A stretch of DNA of 53,437 nt from assembly GCF_015206995.1 (NCBI RefSeq), contig NZ_JADEXR010000030.1, positions 1-53,437 on the forward strand, in the 5' to 3' direction. A program made the position numbers and the translations under genes. This document shows positions 26,168 to 33,430 of this stretch, in pieces. Numbering within the stretch: the first letter of the stretch is position 1; each line of letters opens with the position of its first letter. The notes beneath the pieces are model-generated. The model had not been told where the DNA came from. It saw nothing but the letters and a program-made list of their open reading frames with translations, and did no database searches. This DNA is from an aff. Roholtiella sp. LEGE 12411. Lineage in GTDB: Bacteria; Cyanobacteriota; Cyanobacteriia; Cyanobacteriales; Nostocaceae.

Positions 26168-26492
26168 TACAACGCAAGCCGTCAATATAGAGTATGAAAT
26201 TCAGCTAACACCACTAGCCTTAGAAATGCTGACTAGCGTGAAGGATCAGCGTCACCAAAAATCTCTGAGCGATCGCATCGATAAACTTAAGATCGATCCA
26301 GACAAACAGGGAAAACCGCTAGTTGACAAGCTGAAGGGATATCTCAGCGTTCGGGCTGTAGGGCAACGCTACCGGATTATTTATAAAGTAGAAGTTGAGA
26401 GAGTAGTGGTTTTAGTAGTTGGGGTAGGACTGCGGAAAGAGGGTGACAAAGGAGATATTTATACACTATTGCAGAAATTGTTAGAGGAATAA
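26157..26492 (+). CDS. type II toxin, RelE/ParE superfamily
   Basis: A 111-residue RelE/ParE-fold toxin. The core reads LTPLALEMLTSVKDQRHQKSLSDRIDKLKIDPDKQGKPLVDKLKGYLSVRAVGQRYRIIYKVEVERVVVLVVGVGLRKEGDKGDIY, with the conserved R.G.YRIIY strand of RelE-type ribonucleases. A TTG at 26157 inside the antitoxin end is the likely start; an internal start nearer NIEYEIQLT is possible. Members usually cleave mRNA on the ribosome (RelE) or poison gyrase (ParE); this one looks closer to RelE. A terminator follows at 26580. Confidence 0.88.
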   Translation: MDSDTTQAVNIEYEIQLTPLALEMLTSVKDQRHQKSLSDRIDKLKIDPDKQGKPLVDKLKGYLSVRAVGQRYRIIYKVEVERVVVLVVGVGLRKEGDKGDIYTLLQKLLEE

Positions 26493-26579
26493 GCTATGCC
26501 TAATATCGCGCCTTTATCGCTTTCAAAGGTTTTAAATAAGCGCAGATGTTAATTGCTGATTTTATCTCTAATAAAAAAA

Positions 26580-26617
26580 TAAAAGCCGTGGAAATTTAGA
26601 ATATTCCACGGCTTTTT
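26580..26617 (+). terminator. rho-independent terminator after the toxin-antitoxin pair
   Basis: AAAAGCCGTGGAA pairs with TTCCACGGCTTTT around a short AT loop and is followed by T residues. The A-run on the left means it can also work for minus-strand transcripts from arsS. Confidence 0.85.
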
Positions 26618-26777
26618 AGTGTGGTGTGAGGAGACTTAACTACATATCATCATAAATCTATCTAGCTATAAGTGATGTATACATAACAGAATTCGTAACA
26701 AAATTTTCCTTTGATGACATAAAGACATTGTTGAACAATCAATCAAAATTTAAAATCAATTGACCTTTTAGCTGGCT

Positions 26778-27785
26778 TTAGAGCAAAGCACCACCACAAC
26801 TGGAACCACATCCCGCAGTACAACCATAGCAATAAGGGGCTGTTTGTATCTCATTAATCAAGTTTAAACTGCCAGCTTCCAGTAGTTTAGCAACTGTTAG
26901 AGGTTCACCATTGTGAGTTTTCGCAGGAAGATTCATCATCTGGTTAAAGTCACAATCATATACATTGCCCAGATAGTCAATTGAAAGTTCATTGCGACAC
27001 ATTAAATGTTCAACTGTACTGGGATTAAAATGTGACTCTAAAAACTGCAAATAGCTGGTGTAAAGTTTTTTCCGCTCTAAATGCATTTTAGTTCTGCCAA
27101 CTGGTAGGTTGGTAATGGTGAAGAGGTTGTTAAACACAATCTTAAAATGTTCTTGTAAGAACATTTTGTAATCTCGTTCTAGGGTTGTCTGTTCCGGAGC
27201 CAAGGAAAATTTTTCACTTGTGGGCAACTGGGGATTGTAAACCAAGTCTAAAATTAAATTTGGCTCTTTGCCATAACCAAGTTGATTAAGCCATTGCAAA
27301 GCTTTGACTGAACTATCAAAAACACCTATACCGCGCATCTTGTCAACATTATCTGCTAGGTAGCAAGGCAGAGATGCAACTATTTTTACTTGATGTTTAG
27401 CACAGTATTCTGGTAAATCACCAAATTCATCCTCAAAATAAATAGTCAAATTAGACCGGACAATTACCTGTTTTCCTGTTAACTTTGCTGCTTCTACTAA
27501 TGGCTTAAATCCATAATTCATTTCTGGTGCGCCACCCGTTAAATCAACAATTTGGATTTCAGGGAATCTGTGGATTACCTCAATCAGCTGTTGGCAAATT
27601 TCTGGGGAAAGTTCTTCTGTGCGTTTTGGACTAGCTTCGACATGACAGTGGGTACAAGCAAGGTTGCAGCGTTTACCCAGATTAATCTGTAAAACAGTAA
27701 TTTCCTTTTTTGTCAAAGATGAATTAAGTTTGTGTTTGAATGGCGTAATAGATTTATCTAGTTGAGTTATTGATTTAGTCTGCAT
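26778..27785 (-). CDS. arsS: arsenosugar biosynthesis radical SAM protein ArsS
   Basis: A 335-residue radical SAM enzyme: CxxxCxxC at Cys40, Cys44 and Cys47 (GKRCNLACTHCHVEASP) binds the 4Fe-4S cluster, TGGAPEMN follows, and the C-terminal Cys-rich tail CYGCTAGCGSSCGGALL is typical of ArsS. ArsS works after ArsM in arsenosugar synthesis, attaching an adenosyl-derived group to dimethylated arsenic. It is third in an apparent operon reading arsM, PiT transporter, arsS. The 212-bp gap before it contains a palindromic repeat. The family call rests on motifs and on the arsM neighbour. Confidence 0.9.
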   Translation of the reverse strand: MQTKSITQLDKSITPFKHKLNSSLTKKEITVLQINLGKRCNLACTHCHVEASPKRTEELSPEICQQLIEVIHRFPEIQIVDLTGGAPEMNYGFKPLVEAAKLTGKQVIVRSNLTIYFEDEFGDLPEYCAKHQVKIVASLPCYLADNVDKMRGIGVFDSSVKALQWLNQLGYGKEPNLILDLVYNPQLPTSEKFSLAPEQTTLERDYKMFLQEHFKIVFNNLFTITNLPVGRTKMHLERKKLYTSYLQFLESHFNPSTVEHLMCRNELSIDYLGNVYDCDFNQMMNLPAKTHNGEPLTVAKLLEAGSLNLINEIQTAPYCYGCTAGCGSSCGGALL

Positions 27786-27881
27786 TGGTCATTATTCCTT
27801 AAATATTAGTAAGTAGCTAGGCGTAAATAAATAAAAGTAAGAACTTTAGTCCTGATAATCCCTGTTTTGAGCGATAAATCG

Positions 27882-27935
27882 CTCTCTCCGAGACGCTACG
27901 CGTAGCTTGCTTCCCCAAAGGGGTACACTACGAAC
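27882..27935. repeat. GACGCTACGCGTAGC palindromic repeat inside the ars operon gap
   Basis: GCTACGCGTAGC is a perfect 12-bp palindrome set in CTCCGAGACGCTACGCGTAGCTTG; a second dyad, CCCCAAAGGGG, follows. Variants of this GAGACGCTGCGCG/GCGTCTCG sequence are also seen near 10257 and 50970. It sits between the PiT and arsS genes and could shape or end read-through RNA. Confidence 0.6.
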
Positions 27936-27997
27936 TAGAATTTTATTTATTTATATGTTTAATTATACCTACCTACTTAAAAGTCTACCTAATTGGT

Positions 27998-28963
27998 CTA
28001 ACCTTGCAATAATCTGTAGGTTATTCCACTAATAATTGCGGCCGTTGGTAAAGTGAAAATCCACGATAGCAGTATCTGGTAAAAAACCCGCTTGTTGGCT
28101 TTTTTAGTAATCAGTCCTACTCCAAAGATGGAACTAACAGAAACGTAAGTGGTAGAAATAGGAAGTCCCAATTGAGTAGCCGCAATAACTAAAACTCCAG
28201 TTACCATATTGGCTGATAAGCCCTGAGTTTTATTCATTGAAATAATTTTTGTACTCATGGTTTCGGCAATATTTTGGGAGTTAAGTAAACCTCCCAGCGC
28301 TATTGCTATTACTATAGTGATCATTGCTCCCTGAATCGAGAAAGATTCAATAATCAAAATGAGTGAAACAATCTTGGGAGTGTGATTCAAGCCTCTGGCA
28401 AAACTGATTATACCAGCGCTCATAAAATGACAAGTATCAATCATTTTTGGATTAACTGATAAGCTCCATTTGCAATTGATATAGTTAGATAAGCTGTAAA
28501 TTCCTGCTCCCAGAAGAATAGCGATAATAGGACTTAGTAATAAAGGCAAAATGAAGGAATTTCCCAAAGCTGCAAAATTAACTTTGAGTCCAATCACTAC
28601 TAATCCAGGGCCAATAAGCGCACCTGTTAAACTGTGAGTTGTGGAAATAGGAAATCCTGTAAGAGTAGCAATGAGGACTGTCAACCCAGCAGCGATCGCT
28701 ACTGCAATATGAAACTCTGATGTATTAGCGATCGCATCTGGTACTATTCCTCTGCCAGAGAAGTTTTGAAGTAGTTTATTTGCCAAAAAAATCGAAGCGA
28801 TCGCACCAGCCGAAGTTGTAAAAGTAGCCCACAAAATCGCTGTTTGGTAGCTAGTCGTTCCACTACCAAACAGCGTTGCTACACCTTTAAAGTTGTCATT
28901 GGCACCATTTGAGTAAGCTAAAAAAAGCGTAGCTAGAAATAGACTGATACTGATTAACAACAT
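27998..28963 (-). CDS. inorganic phosphate transporter, PiT family (short form)
   Basis: A 321-residue polytopic PiT protein. The first PiT signature is GANDNFKGVATLFGSG (residues 20-35), with TGFPISTTHSLTGALIG and GLPISTTYVSVSSIFG as the paired inverted-repeat strands. In the second half the usual GLND-type signature reads RGLNHTPKIV. Family members carry phosphate (or metal-phosphate) with H+ or Na+, and arsenate is a common competing substrate. The gene starts 15 bp after the arsM stop, so the two are almost surely co-transcribed; a role in phosphate/arsenate balance or in export of arsenic products is inferred from that. Confidence 0.88.
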   Translation of the reverse strand: MLLISISLFLATLFLAYSNGANDNFKGVATLFGSGTTSYQTAILWATFTTSAGAIASIFLANKLLQNFSGRGIVPDAIANTSEFHIAVAIAAGLTVLIATLTGFPISTTHSLTGALIGPGLVVIGLKVNFAALGNSFILPLLLSPIIAILLGAGIYSLSNYINCKWSLSVNPKMIDTCHFMSAGIISFARGLNHTPKIVSLILIIESFSIQGAMITIVIAIALGGLLNSQNIAETMSTKIISMNKTQGLSANMVTGVLVIAATQLGLPISTTYVSVSSIFGVGLITKKANKRVFYQILLSWIFTLPTAAIISGITYRLLQG

Positions 28964-28978
28964 TTTAAATATTCGGAG

Positions 28979-29947
28979 TTAACAGCAGCCACCGCCACTA
29001 TAGTACCAGGTTGAATCGGTAATCATTATTTCTGCTGGCTTTAGAGACCCAAGCTTAGCTGCGGTTTTGTCACACACGGCTGCGGGGATACCACGCTGAA
29101 GCAGATGGCCTGCTGAGTCGTCAAATAAGGGTTCTGTACCAGCATAAATTGCTGTTTTACCAGTGAAAATACAAGCACCGTCTTCGGGAATAGCAACTTT
29201 AAAAGAAACAGAATCGAGACTTTCTAGAAGTAAATTTTCTTCTAAGTTATAAGTCTGGGAATCTAGCAGACGATAAGGGCGACGAGCACGAATTTCAACT
29301 TGACCAAAACCAGCATTTATAATAAGTTGAGTATACTCTTCGTAGGTAAGAGCGCCTGATAAACACATGGCTCTTAGCCGCTCATCTTGTTGTAAATGTG
29401 CTGGAATTGGACGAGTAGCAATTGGATCGCTCATCTGTAAGCGTCCACCTGGTTTTAATATCCGATATGCTTCTTTTAGAGCACGCGTTAAATCTTCTGG
29501 TTCAAAGATGTTGAAAAGGCAATTTTGTGCCACGATATCGACGCTAGCATCAGCAACAGGTAGATGAAAGGCATCACCATCGCAAATTTCTACAAAGCTG
29601 GTGTCAAACCAGGGATTTTCCTGAGCAGCAATTTCCAAGTTACGTGTAGCAGCTTCCCGCATGGCTGCAACAGGTTCAACAGCGATTACAGCACCTGCAT
29701 AGCGAGAAAAGTAAGCGAATTGCAATGCTTCTAAGCCACCGCCAACACCGACATACAGCACAGTAGGTTGGTTTCCTAGCTCGGTAGGGTGAACGGTAGT
29801 ACCACAACCATAGTTCATTTCCTGCATTGGCACAGGAATTTTCAGTCCTGGTAGTTGCAGGGGTGTACTTTGGACGCAACAAAGTCCAACTTGTGGTGTT
29901 TGGGCGACTTCGCCATAGAATTGCGCTGCTGTTTCTAAATAAGTCAT
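28979..29947 (-). CDS. arsM: arsenite methyltransferase ArsM (arsenosugar pathway)
   Basis: A 322-residue SAM-dependent methyltransferase. The SAM site is VLYVGVGGGLEALQFAYF (about 82-99), followed by VIAVEPVAAMREAA, GDAFHLPVADASVDIVAQNC and LKPGGRLQMSDPI. Cysteines at VGLCCVQ, NYGCG and the tail GGGCC could bind As(III). The long C-terminal region (about 230-322) is typical of the ArsM form found with ArsS in cyanobacteria, which makes di-methylated arsenic for arsenosugars. It is first in a minus-strand operon with the PiT gene and arsS. A promoter-like box with an inverted repeat lies upstream (29998-30018). Confidence 0.88.
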   Translation of the reverse strand: MTYLETAAQFYGEVAQTPQVGLCCVQSTPLQLPGLKIPVPMQEMNYGCGTTVHPTELGNQPTVLYVGVGGGLEALQFAYFSRYAGAVIAVEPVAAMREAATRNLEIAAQENPWFDTSFVEICDGDAFHLPVADASVDIVAQNCLFNIFEPEDLTRALKEAYRILKPGGRLQMSDPIATRPIPAHLQQDERLRAMCLSGALTYEEYTQLIINAGFGQVEIRARRPYRLLDSQTYNLEENLLLESLDSVSFKVAIPEDGACIFTGKTAIYAGTEPLFDDSAGHLLQRGIPAAVCDKTAAKLGSLKPAEIMITDSTWYYSGGGCC

Positions 29948-29997
29948 TGCAGTTCTAACGTTGTGTGTTGTCGTAGAGAGTTAGCTTTGTGCATCCT

Positions 29998-30018
29998 AGT
30001 ATAGTTAACTCTGAGTTA
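29998..30018 (-). promoter_or_regulatory. candidate arsM promoter with inverted-repeat operator
   Basis: On the minus strand a TATACT -10-like hexamer (30003-29998) lies about 50 bp upstream of the arsM ATG, and TAACTC-A-GAGTTA, an inverted repeat with a 1-bp centre (30018-30006), lies directly upstream, within the -10/-35 spacer. That position suits a repressor site. The sequence does not match the ArsR/SmtB consensus I know, so the regulator is unspecified. Confidence 0.35.
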
Positions 30019-30045
30019 GATAAGTTTTTCCTAAAATTACCAAAA

Positions 30046-30090
30046 TCCCCAAACTCTGCTAAAAATTGGAGTTTGGGGACAGTATTTTTT
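30046..30090. terminator. strong hairpin between arsM and the downstream MITE
   Basis: TCCCCAAACTC (30046-30056) pairs with GAGTTTGGGGA (30069-30079), an 11-bp perfect stem, followed on the plus strand by ACAGTATTTTTT. It has terminator form on the plus strand, although no plus-strand gene precedes it closely. On the minus strand it would lie after the response-regulator gene. Confidence 0.55.
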
Positions 30091-30107
30091 GGATAAGTAC
30101 TAAATAC

Positions 30108-30245
30108 AGGACTTACGCAAGTGTCATATTTTTAACGCCAGAGGTTGTCCAGAGTCAAAGGTCAAAAGTCCAAAAAACCTTGATTTTTGACCCTTGACCC
30201 TTGACTCTCATACCAGAAGTCTTGTGTGCCAGTTGCGTAAGTCCT
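30108..30245 (+). mobile_element. AGGACTTACGCA MITE, copy A
   Basis: A 138-bp element beginning AGGACTTACGCAAGTG and ending with the inverted form TTGCGTAAGTCCT. Its interior has GGTCAAAAGTCC and repeated GACCCTTGACCC words that can fold back. It is nearly identical to copies B (35177) and C (46644, inverted). Flanking sequences AAATA and TAATA are an imperfect 5-bp duplication. Confidence 0.85.
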
Positions 30246-30411
30246 ATAATAATCTCCCTTGTAGTCTGGAAGAAGGTGAGCCAGCGCCAAGGGGATTTCT
30301 CCTATTAGCGACGTAGGAGCGTCACCCCGAAGGGATTAGGGTGGGAAGGTTTGATTCACCTTTTACCCCTCCAAAAAATATGAGGTTTGGGGTTCTGCGC
30401 GATTCCTAAAG

Positions 30412-31089
30412 TTAATCACACAGCACGTAGCCTACACCACGCACAGTTTGAATGAGGCGCTTTTCGTTATTAGTTTCGAGTTTTAGGCGCAGGTAGCGAA
30501 TGTAAACCTCGATGATGTCGGAATCACCCATAAAGTCGTCGTAATTCCAAACTTTCTCTAAAATGCGATCGCACGTAATTATCTGTCGTGGATGAGCAAG
30601 TAAATATTCCAGTAAGTCAAATTCTTTGGCGGTTAACTCAATGAACCGATTACACCGATACACTTCCCGCGTGCGACGATTTAAGCTCAGATCTTCAAAT
30701 TCTAAGATATCTGCGGCGTCTGCTTCCTGGGATCTTCGCAGATGAGTGCGGACTCTAGCTAGTAATTCTTCAACGCTGAAGGGTTTAACTACGTAATCAT
30801 TAGCACCAGCATCTAAGCTGGCAACGCGATCGCTCACTTCATCTTTGGCGGTTAATAGAATTATCGGCACTTTATCACCACTACTTCGCAGACGGCGGCA
30901 AATTTCCAACCCCGACAAACCGGGCAACATCCAGTCTAAAATTACTAAATCTAGATGTAACTCCCGCGCTGCGGTGAGTGCAGTTAATCCATCGTAGGCG
31001 ACACTGACTTGATAGCCCTCATAAGTCAGTTCCAATTCGACAAATCTAGCCAGTTTGACTTCATCTTCAACCAGTAAGATGTGCGTCAT
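30412..31089 (-). CDS. OmpR/PhoB-family response regulator
   Basis: A 225-residue two-domain regulator. The receiver domain has ILLVEDE with acidic pocket residues, the phospho-acceptor Asp in LVILDWMLPGLSG (about residue 51-52), Thr in LLTAKDE, and Lys in VVKPFS. The C-terminal winged helix has RFIELTAKEFDLLEYLLAHPRQIITCDRILEKVW and ends RLIQTVRGVGYVLCD. No kinase gene is adjacent, so it is an orphan here. The wing end VLCD is unusual against the common VLRE, and one extra Asp appears in NYDDFMGDSD. Stimulus and targets cannot be read. Confidence 0.93.
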   Translation of the reverse strand: MTHILLVEDEVKLARFVELELTYEGYQVSVAYDGLTALTAARELHLDLVILDWMLPGLSGLEICRRLRSSGDKVPIILLTAKDEVSDRVASLDAGANDYVVKPFSVEELLARVRTHLRRSQEADAADILEFEDLSLNRRTREVYRCNRFIELTAKEFDLLEYLLAHPRQIITCDRILEKVWNYDDFMGDSDIIEVYIRYLRLKLETNNEKRLIQTVRGVGYVLCD

Positions 31090-31283
31090 GATAATGTTAA
31101 TGATTTCAGCAGGGTGTGGTAAGCAAAAATACGGTCTAGAAACACTTTAGATACGTGCTAGCTGCTAAATAGCCAGATATCTAAATTAGGTGTACGTTAG
31201 CTTAGTATAAACCTGAGTTAGTAACAACCGTAAATCTACAATTACCAATAGCTGGTTGACTCACAAGAGACTTTAACTGGCTA

Positions 31284-31571
31284 TTAACAGTAAACTGTGA
31301 CATCTTCACCGCATTCATCGGCAAGATAACACAAAGCTTTAAAACGCAGACTCACCACTTGCTCATAAAGCGGATTCAATTTACACATTGGTGGAATGTG
31401 GAATAGCTTCCGACTAAATACTGTAATATCTCGTTCAAACGGACATTGAGCAGGAATGGCCTTGCATAAGAAATGAGCTAGTTTGGAATTATGAATTTCT
31501 ATTGCTTCTAACCATTCGCGGACTGGATGCAGTAGGTCGTTGTGTAAGTAGATTTGAGTAAAGCTTGTCAT
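31284..31571 (-). CDS. Mo-dependent nitrogenase C-terminal domain protein
   Basis: A 95-residue cyanobacterial protein with the conserved core IPAQCPFERDITVFSRKLFHIPPMCKLNPLYEQVVSLRFKALCYLADECGEDV, the Mo-nitro_C domain. The domain is named from its presence at the C-terminus of some Mo-nitrogenase-related proteins, and stand-alone copies are common in filamentous diazotrophs. Two or three conserved Cys residues could bind metal, but no activity is established. No nif gene is nearby. The ATG at 31571 is the natural start. Confidence 0.85.
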   Translation of the reverse strand: MTSFTQIYLHNDLLHPVREWLEAIEIHNSKLAHFLCKAIPAQCPFERDITVFSRKLFHIPPMCKLNPLYEQVVSLRFKALCYLADECGEDVTVYC

Positions 31572-31751
31572 AATTACTCACCTTATCATTCAGAATTACA
31601 AAGTTGTTAGGTTTGTTGAGTTTGATCTCTATAAATGTATACAGTTGGTTTATTTGGTTTTATGCAATGATTGTTTGTTCCTTGGTTTTAGCTGCATACT
31701 CTTGTTTTTAGGAACCAACTTAACTACACATTCAAGTACCAGAATTCCAGA

Positions 31752-31887
31752 TATAGGATTCCTATTTTATTTTGGAAAAAACTGCATACACCTCTAACTC
31801 CCTTTTTTCCCATTCCCCATTCTCTATCCCCTATCCCCCATTCGGTGTCTCTACGAGTCAGTTCACGAATCAAATCGGATTACTATA
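31752..31887 (+). mobile_element. TATAG-family MITE, copy 3
   Basis: This has the same orientation and ends as copy 1 (TATAGGATTCCTATTTTATT ... AATCGGATTACTATA), 136 bp long with an enlarged CCCATTCCCC block. It ends 16 bp before the stop of the downstream minus-strand GNAT gene. The remainder of the 31572-31902 gap shows no gene. Confidence 0.75.
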
Positions 31888-31902
31888 ATTTGCTCTGTTA
31901 TT

Positions 31903-32379
31903 TTAGGTATGACCGGGATAATACATAAAAACTACGGGAATTTTAATCAGCTTTTTACCTAATTCAGATAATCTAAACTTACCCTGGAGCGATCGCGGTA
32001 AGTCCTCAAAAGAAATTGGCACAAACCTAAAGCGACTATAAAACTGCGCTAGTTGTTCACCTAGACATTCAAGATACAGTGGTTGAGTCGCCGTGTTGAT
32101 CAAATGCTGCGCGAGAAAAGTACCCAAACCGCGACTTCTCCAACCAGGTGCAACCACTAAACTACCAAGTTCTTGTGCTTTTAAGAAATTACGTAGCTGT
32201 CCGCAAGCTACTATCTCTCCATGGCATTCAATTACCCAGAATTGCTGCCAACGTAATTGAGTTGGGTCAAGTTTAGCTGAAAACACCGACAATATAATTG
32301 ACCACTTATCCGCAGATGTTGCCTTGCGGAGAACACACCCAGTTGGTAATGATAAATCGTGCTGTTTCATTAATGACAT
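31903..32379 (-). CDS. GNAT family N-acetyltransferase
   Basis: A 158-residue GNAT enzyme, unlike the one at 2971. The acetyl-CoA binding segment is LGSLVVAPGWRSRGLGTFLAQHLI (about 90-113), with the RxxGxG/A-type loop WRSRGLG. The N-terminal part (RKATSADKWSIILSVFS) and the terminal LARFYSRFRFVP-like segment (LAQFYSRFRFVPISFEDLP) complete the fold. The substrate is unknown. A start at residue 1 (MSLM) or at the Met four residues on is possible. It is flanked by a MITE at its 3' end. Confidence 0.88.
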   Translation of the reverse strand: MSLMKQHDLSLPTGCVLRKATSADKWSIILSVFSAKLDPTQLRWQQFWVIECHGEIVACGQLRNFLKAQELGSLVVAPGWRSRGLGTFLAQHLINTATQPLYLECLGEQLAQFYSRFRFVPISFEDLPRSLQGKFRLSELGKKLIKIPVVFMYYPGHT

Positions 32380-32711
32380 GATTAACCTTGGTATTAAAAA
32401 CTACAGGTTATTCTTTTTACGGTAGTACTGTGAATATTTGACAGTCAATATCGGCTGATAATTAAGCAATTACCAAGGAATCTTGGCATATAATCACTTC
32501 AAACTGTTTCAAGTTCTCCCTTAACTGCTGGAACTGTTCATACTTCAACAACCTCTGGTTTATGCATTCTTAAAAGCAGATATGAGTAGTACTAAACAAT
32601 ACTTCCGATAGAGAGATCAATCAGCCATAACTAGATTCTAGATAGATGAACTCGCCCTTCCTATTTTCTTAGAATAATGCCAAAGACTAAATGATTTTTA
32701 GGAGAATAATA
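32380..32711. other. divergent spacer, no gene seen
   Basis: About 330 AT-rich bases between the minus-strand GNAT gene and the small plus-strand gene at 32712. No frame, RNA gene or repeat was recognised. An AGGAGAATA Shine-Dalgarno lies at the right edge, serving the 32712 start. Confidence 0.45.
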
Positions 32712-32906
32712 ATGGCTGAAGAAAAACAATCTGATAATCAAGGTACTACACCCAGCGCTTCTGGTGGTTATCAAACCCCCATCGAAGAGAGTATCCGCAA
32801 AACAGGCGATGCTGAAAAGAATGATGCTAAACCCACTGCTACACCAGAAGCACCAGGAGAAGACTCTGTAGCAGGTAGCCCCAATCAAGGAACTGAGTCA
32901 CGTTAA
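32712..32906 (+). CDS. small hydrophilic protein of unknown function, 64 aa
   Basis: A short acidic, Gly/Ser/Thr/Glu/Pro-rich protein (MAEEKQSDNQGTTPSASGGY ... GEDSVAGSPNQGTESR) with no hydrophobic core, so probably disordered. GGAGAA sits 7 bp before the ATG and a good terminator follows at 32920, both supporting a real gene. It resembles stress-related hydrophilic small proteins only in composition. No family is recognised. Confidence 0.65.
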   Translation: MAEEKQSDNQGTTPSASGGYQTPIEESIRKTGDAEKNDAKPTATPEAPGEDSVAGSPNQGTESR

Positions 32907-32919
32907 TTGGTTTAGAATG

Positions 32920-32954
32920 TCCCAATTGCAAATGATCTAAATTGGGTGTTTTTT
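32920..32954 (+). terminator. rho-independent terminator of the small gene
   Basis: CCCAATT (32921-32927) pairs with AATTGGG (32940-32946), followed by TGTTTTTT. It lies 15 bp after the stop codon. Confidence 0.8.
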
Positions 32955-33037
32955 CGTGACTATATTCAGTAACTTTAGAGTGGATTATTGTAGTTGATAT
33001 TACAATTATTCACTCATTTTTGTTGGTGTTAATTGAA

Positions 33038-33110
33038 TGGAGCTAAGCGGATTCGAACCGCTGACTTCCTCAATGCCATTGAGGCGCTCTACCAACTGAG
33101 CTATAACCCC
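33038..33110 (-). tRNA. tRNA-Ala (anticodon GGC)
   Basis: Read on the minus strand, a full cloverleaf of 73 nt: acceptor GGGGTTA with TAGCTCC plus A73, D-arm GCTC-AGTTGGTA-GAGC, anticodon stem CCTCA/TGAGG with loop ATGGCAT giving GGC, and T-arm GCGGTTCGAATCCGC. The CCA end is not encoded. Confidence 0.95.
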
Positions 33111-33258
33111 TCAAGTCCTAATAGGTAAGCTGTTAAGCTTTTTAATTAGTTCTATGAAACTGTTTTTACCTTTACTAGTATGCAAGTTTATGCAAGTTAA
33201 GTCAAGACAACTATATTGAAAAACGTGGCGTTGCTGAATGAAAAAGCAGGGGGAAAAA

Positions 33259-33333
33259 TCACGCCACTTGCGGGTGAGGTTTCAACCAACTCTTAAAAGG
33301 AGCAAGGGAGCTTTCACGCCACTTGCGGGTGAG
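33259..33333. repeat. 20-bp direct repeat spaced 55 bp
   Basis: TCACGCCACTTGCGGGTGAG occurs at 33259-33278 and again at 33314-33333. There are only two copies, with an ordinary spacer; I see no array. The surrounding 33111-33430 gap also contains pyrimidine-rich CCCCCTGCCCC and GATCGC words but no gene. Confidence 0.8.
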
Positions 33334-33430
33334 CCTTGTACCTTTAGTTCCCCCTGCCCCCTCCCCCTGCCTCTTATCAAAATATGAATCAGGCGATCGC
33401 AGCAACGCCGAAAAACTCAACACTCGGCAC

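Noticed and set aside
30412-31089. Naming the OmpR-family regulator nblR or rppA
   Set aside because: The receiver and winged-helix motifs are generic; no diagnostic neighbour or residue separates the named cyanobacterial regulators.
33259-33333. Two 20-bp direct repeats as a CRISPR remnant
   Set aside because: Only two copies, no cas genes and no repeat-like palindrome; an ordinary duplication explains it.
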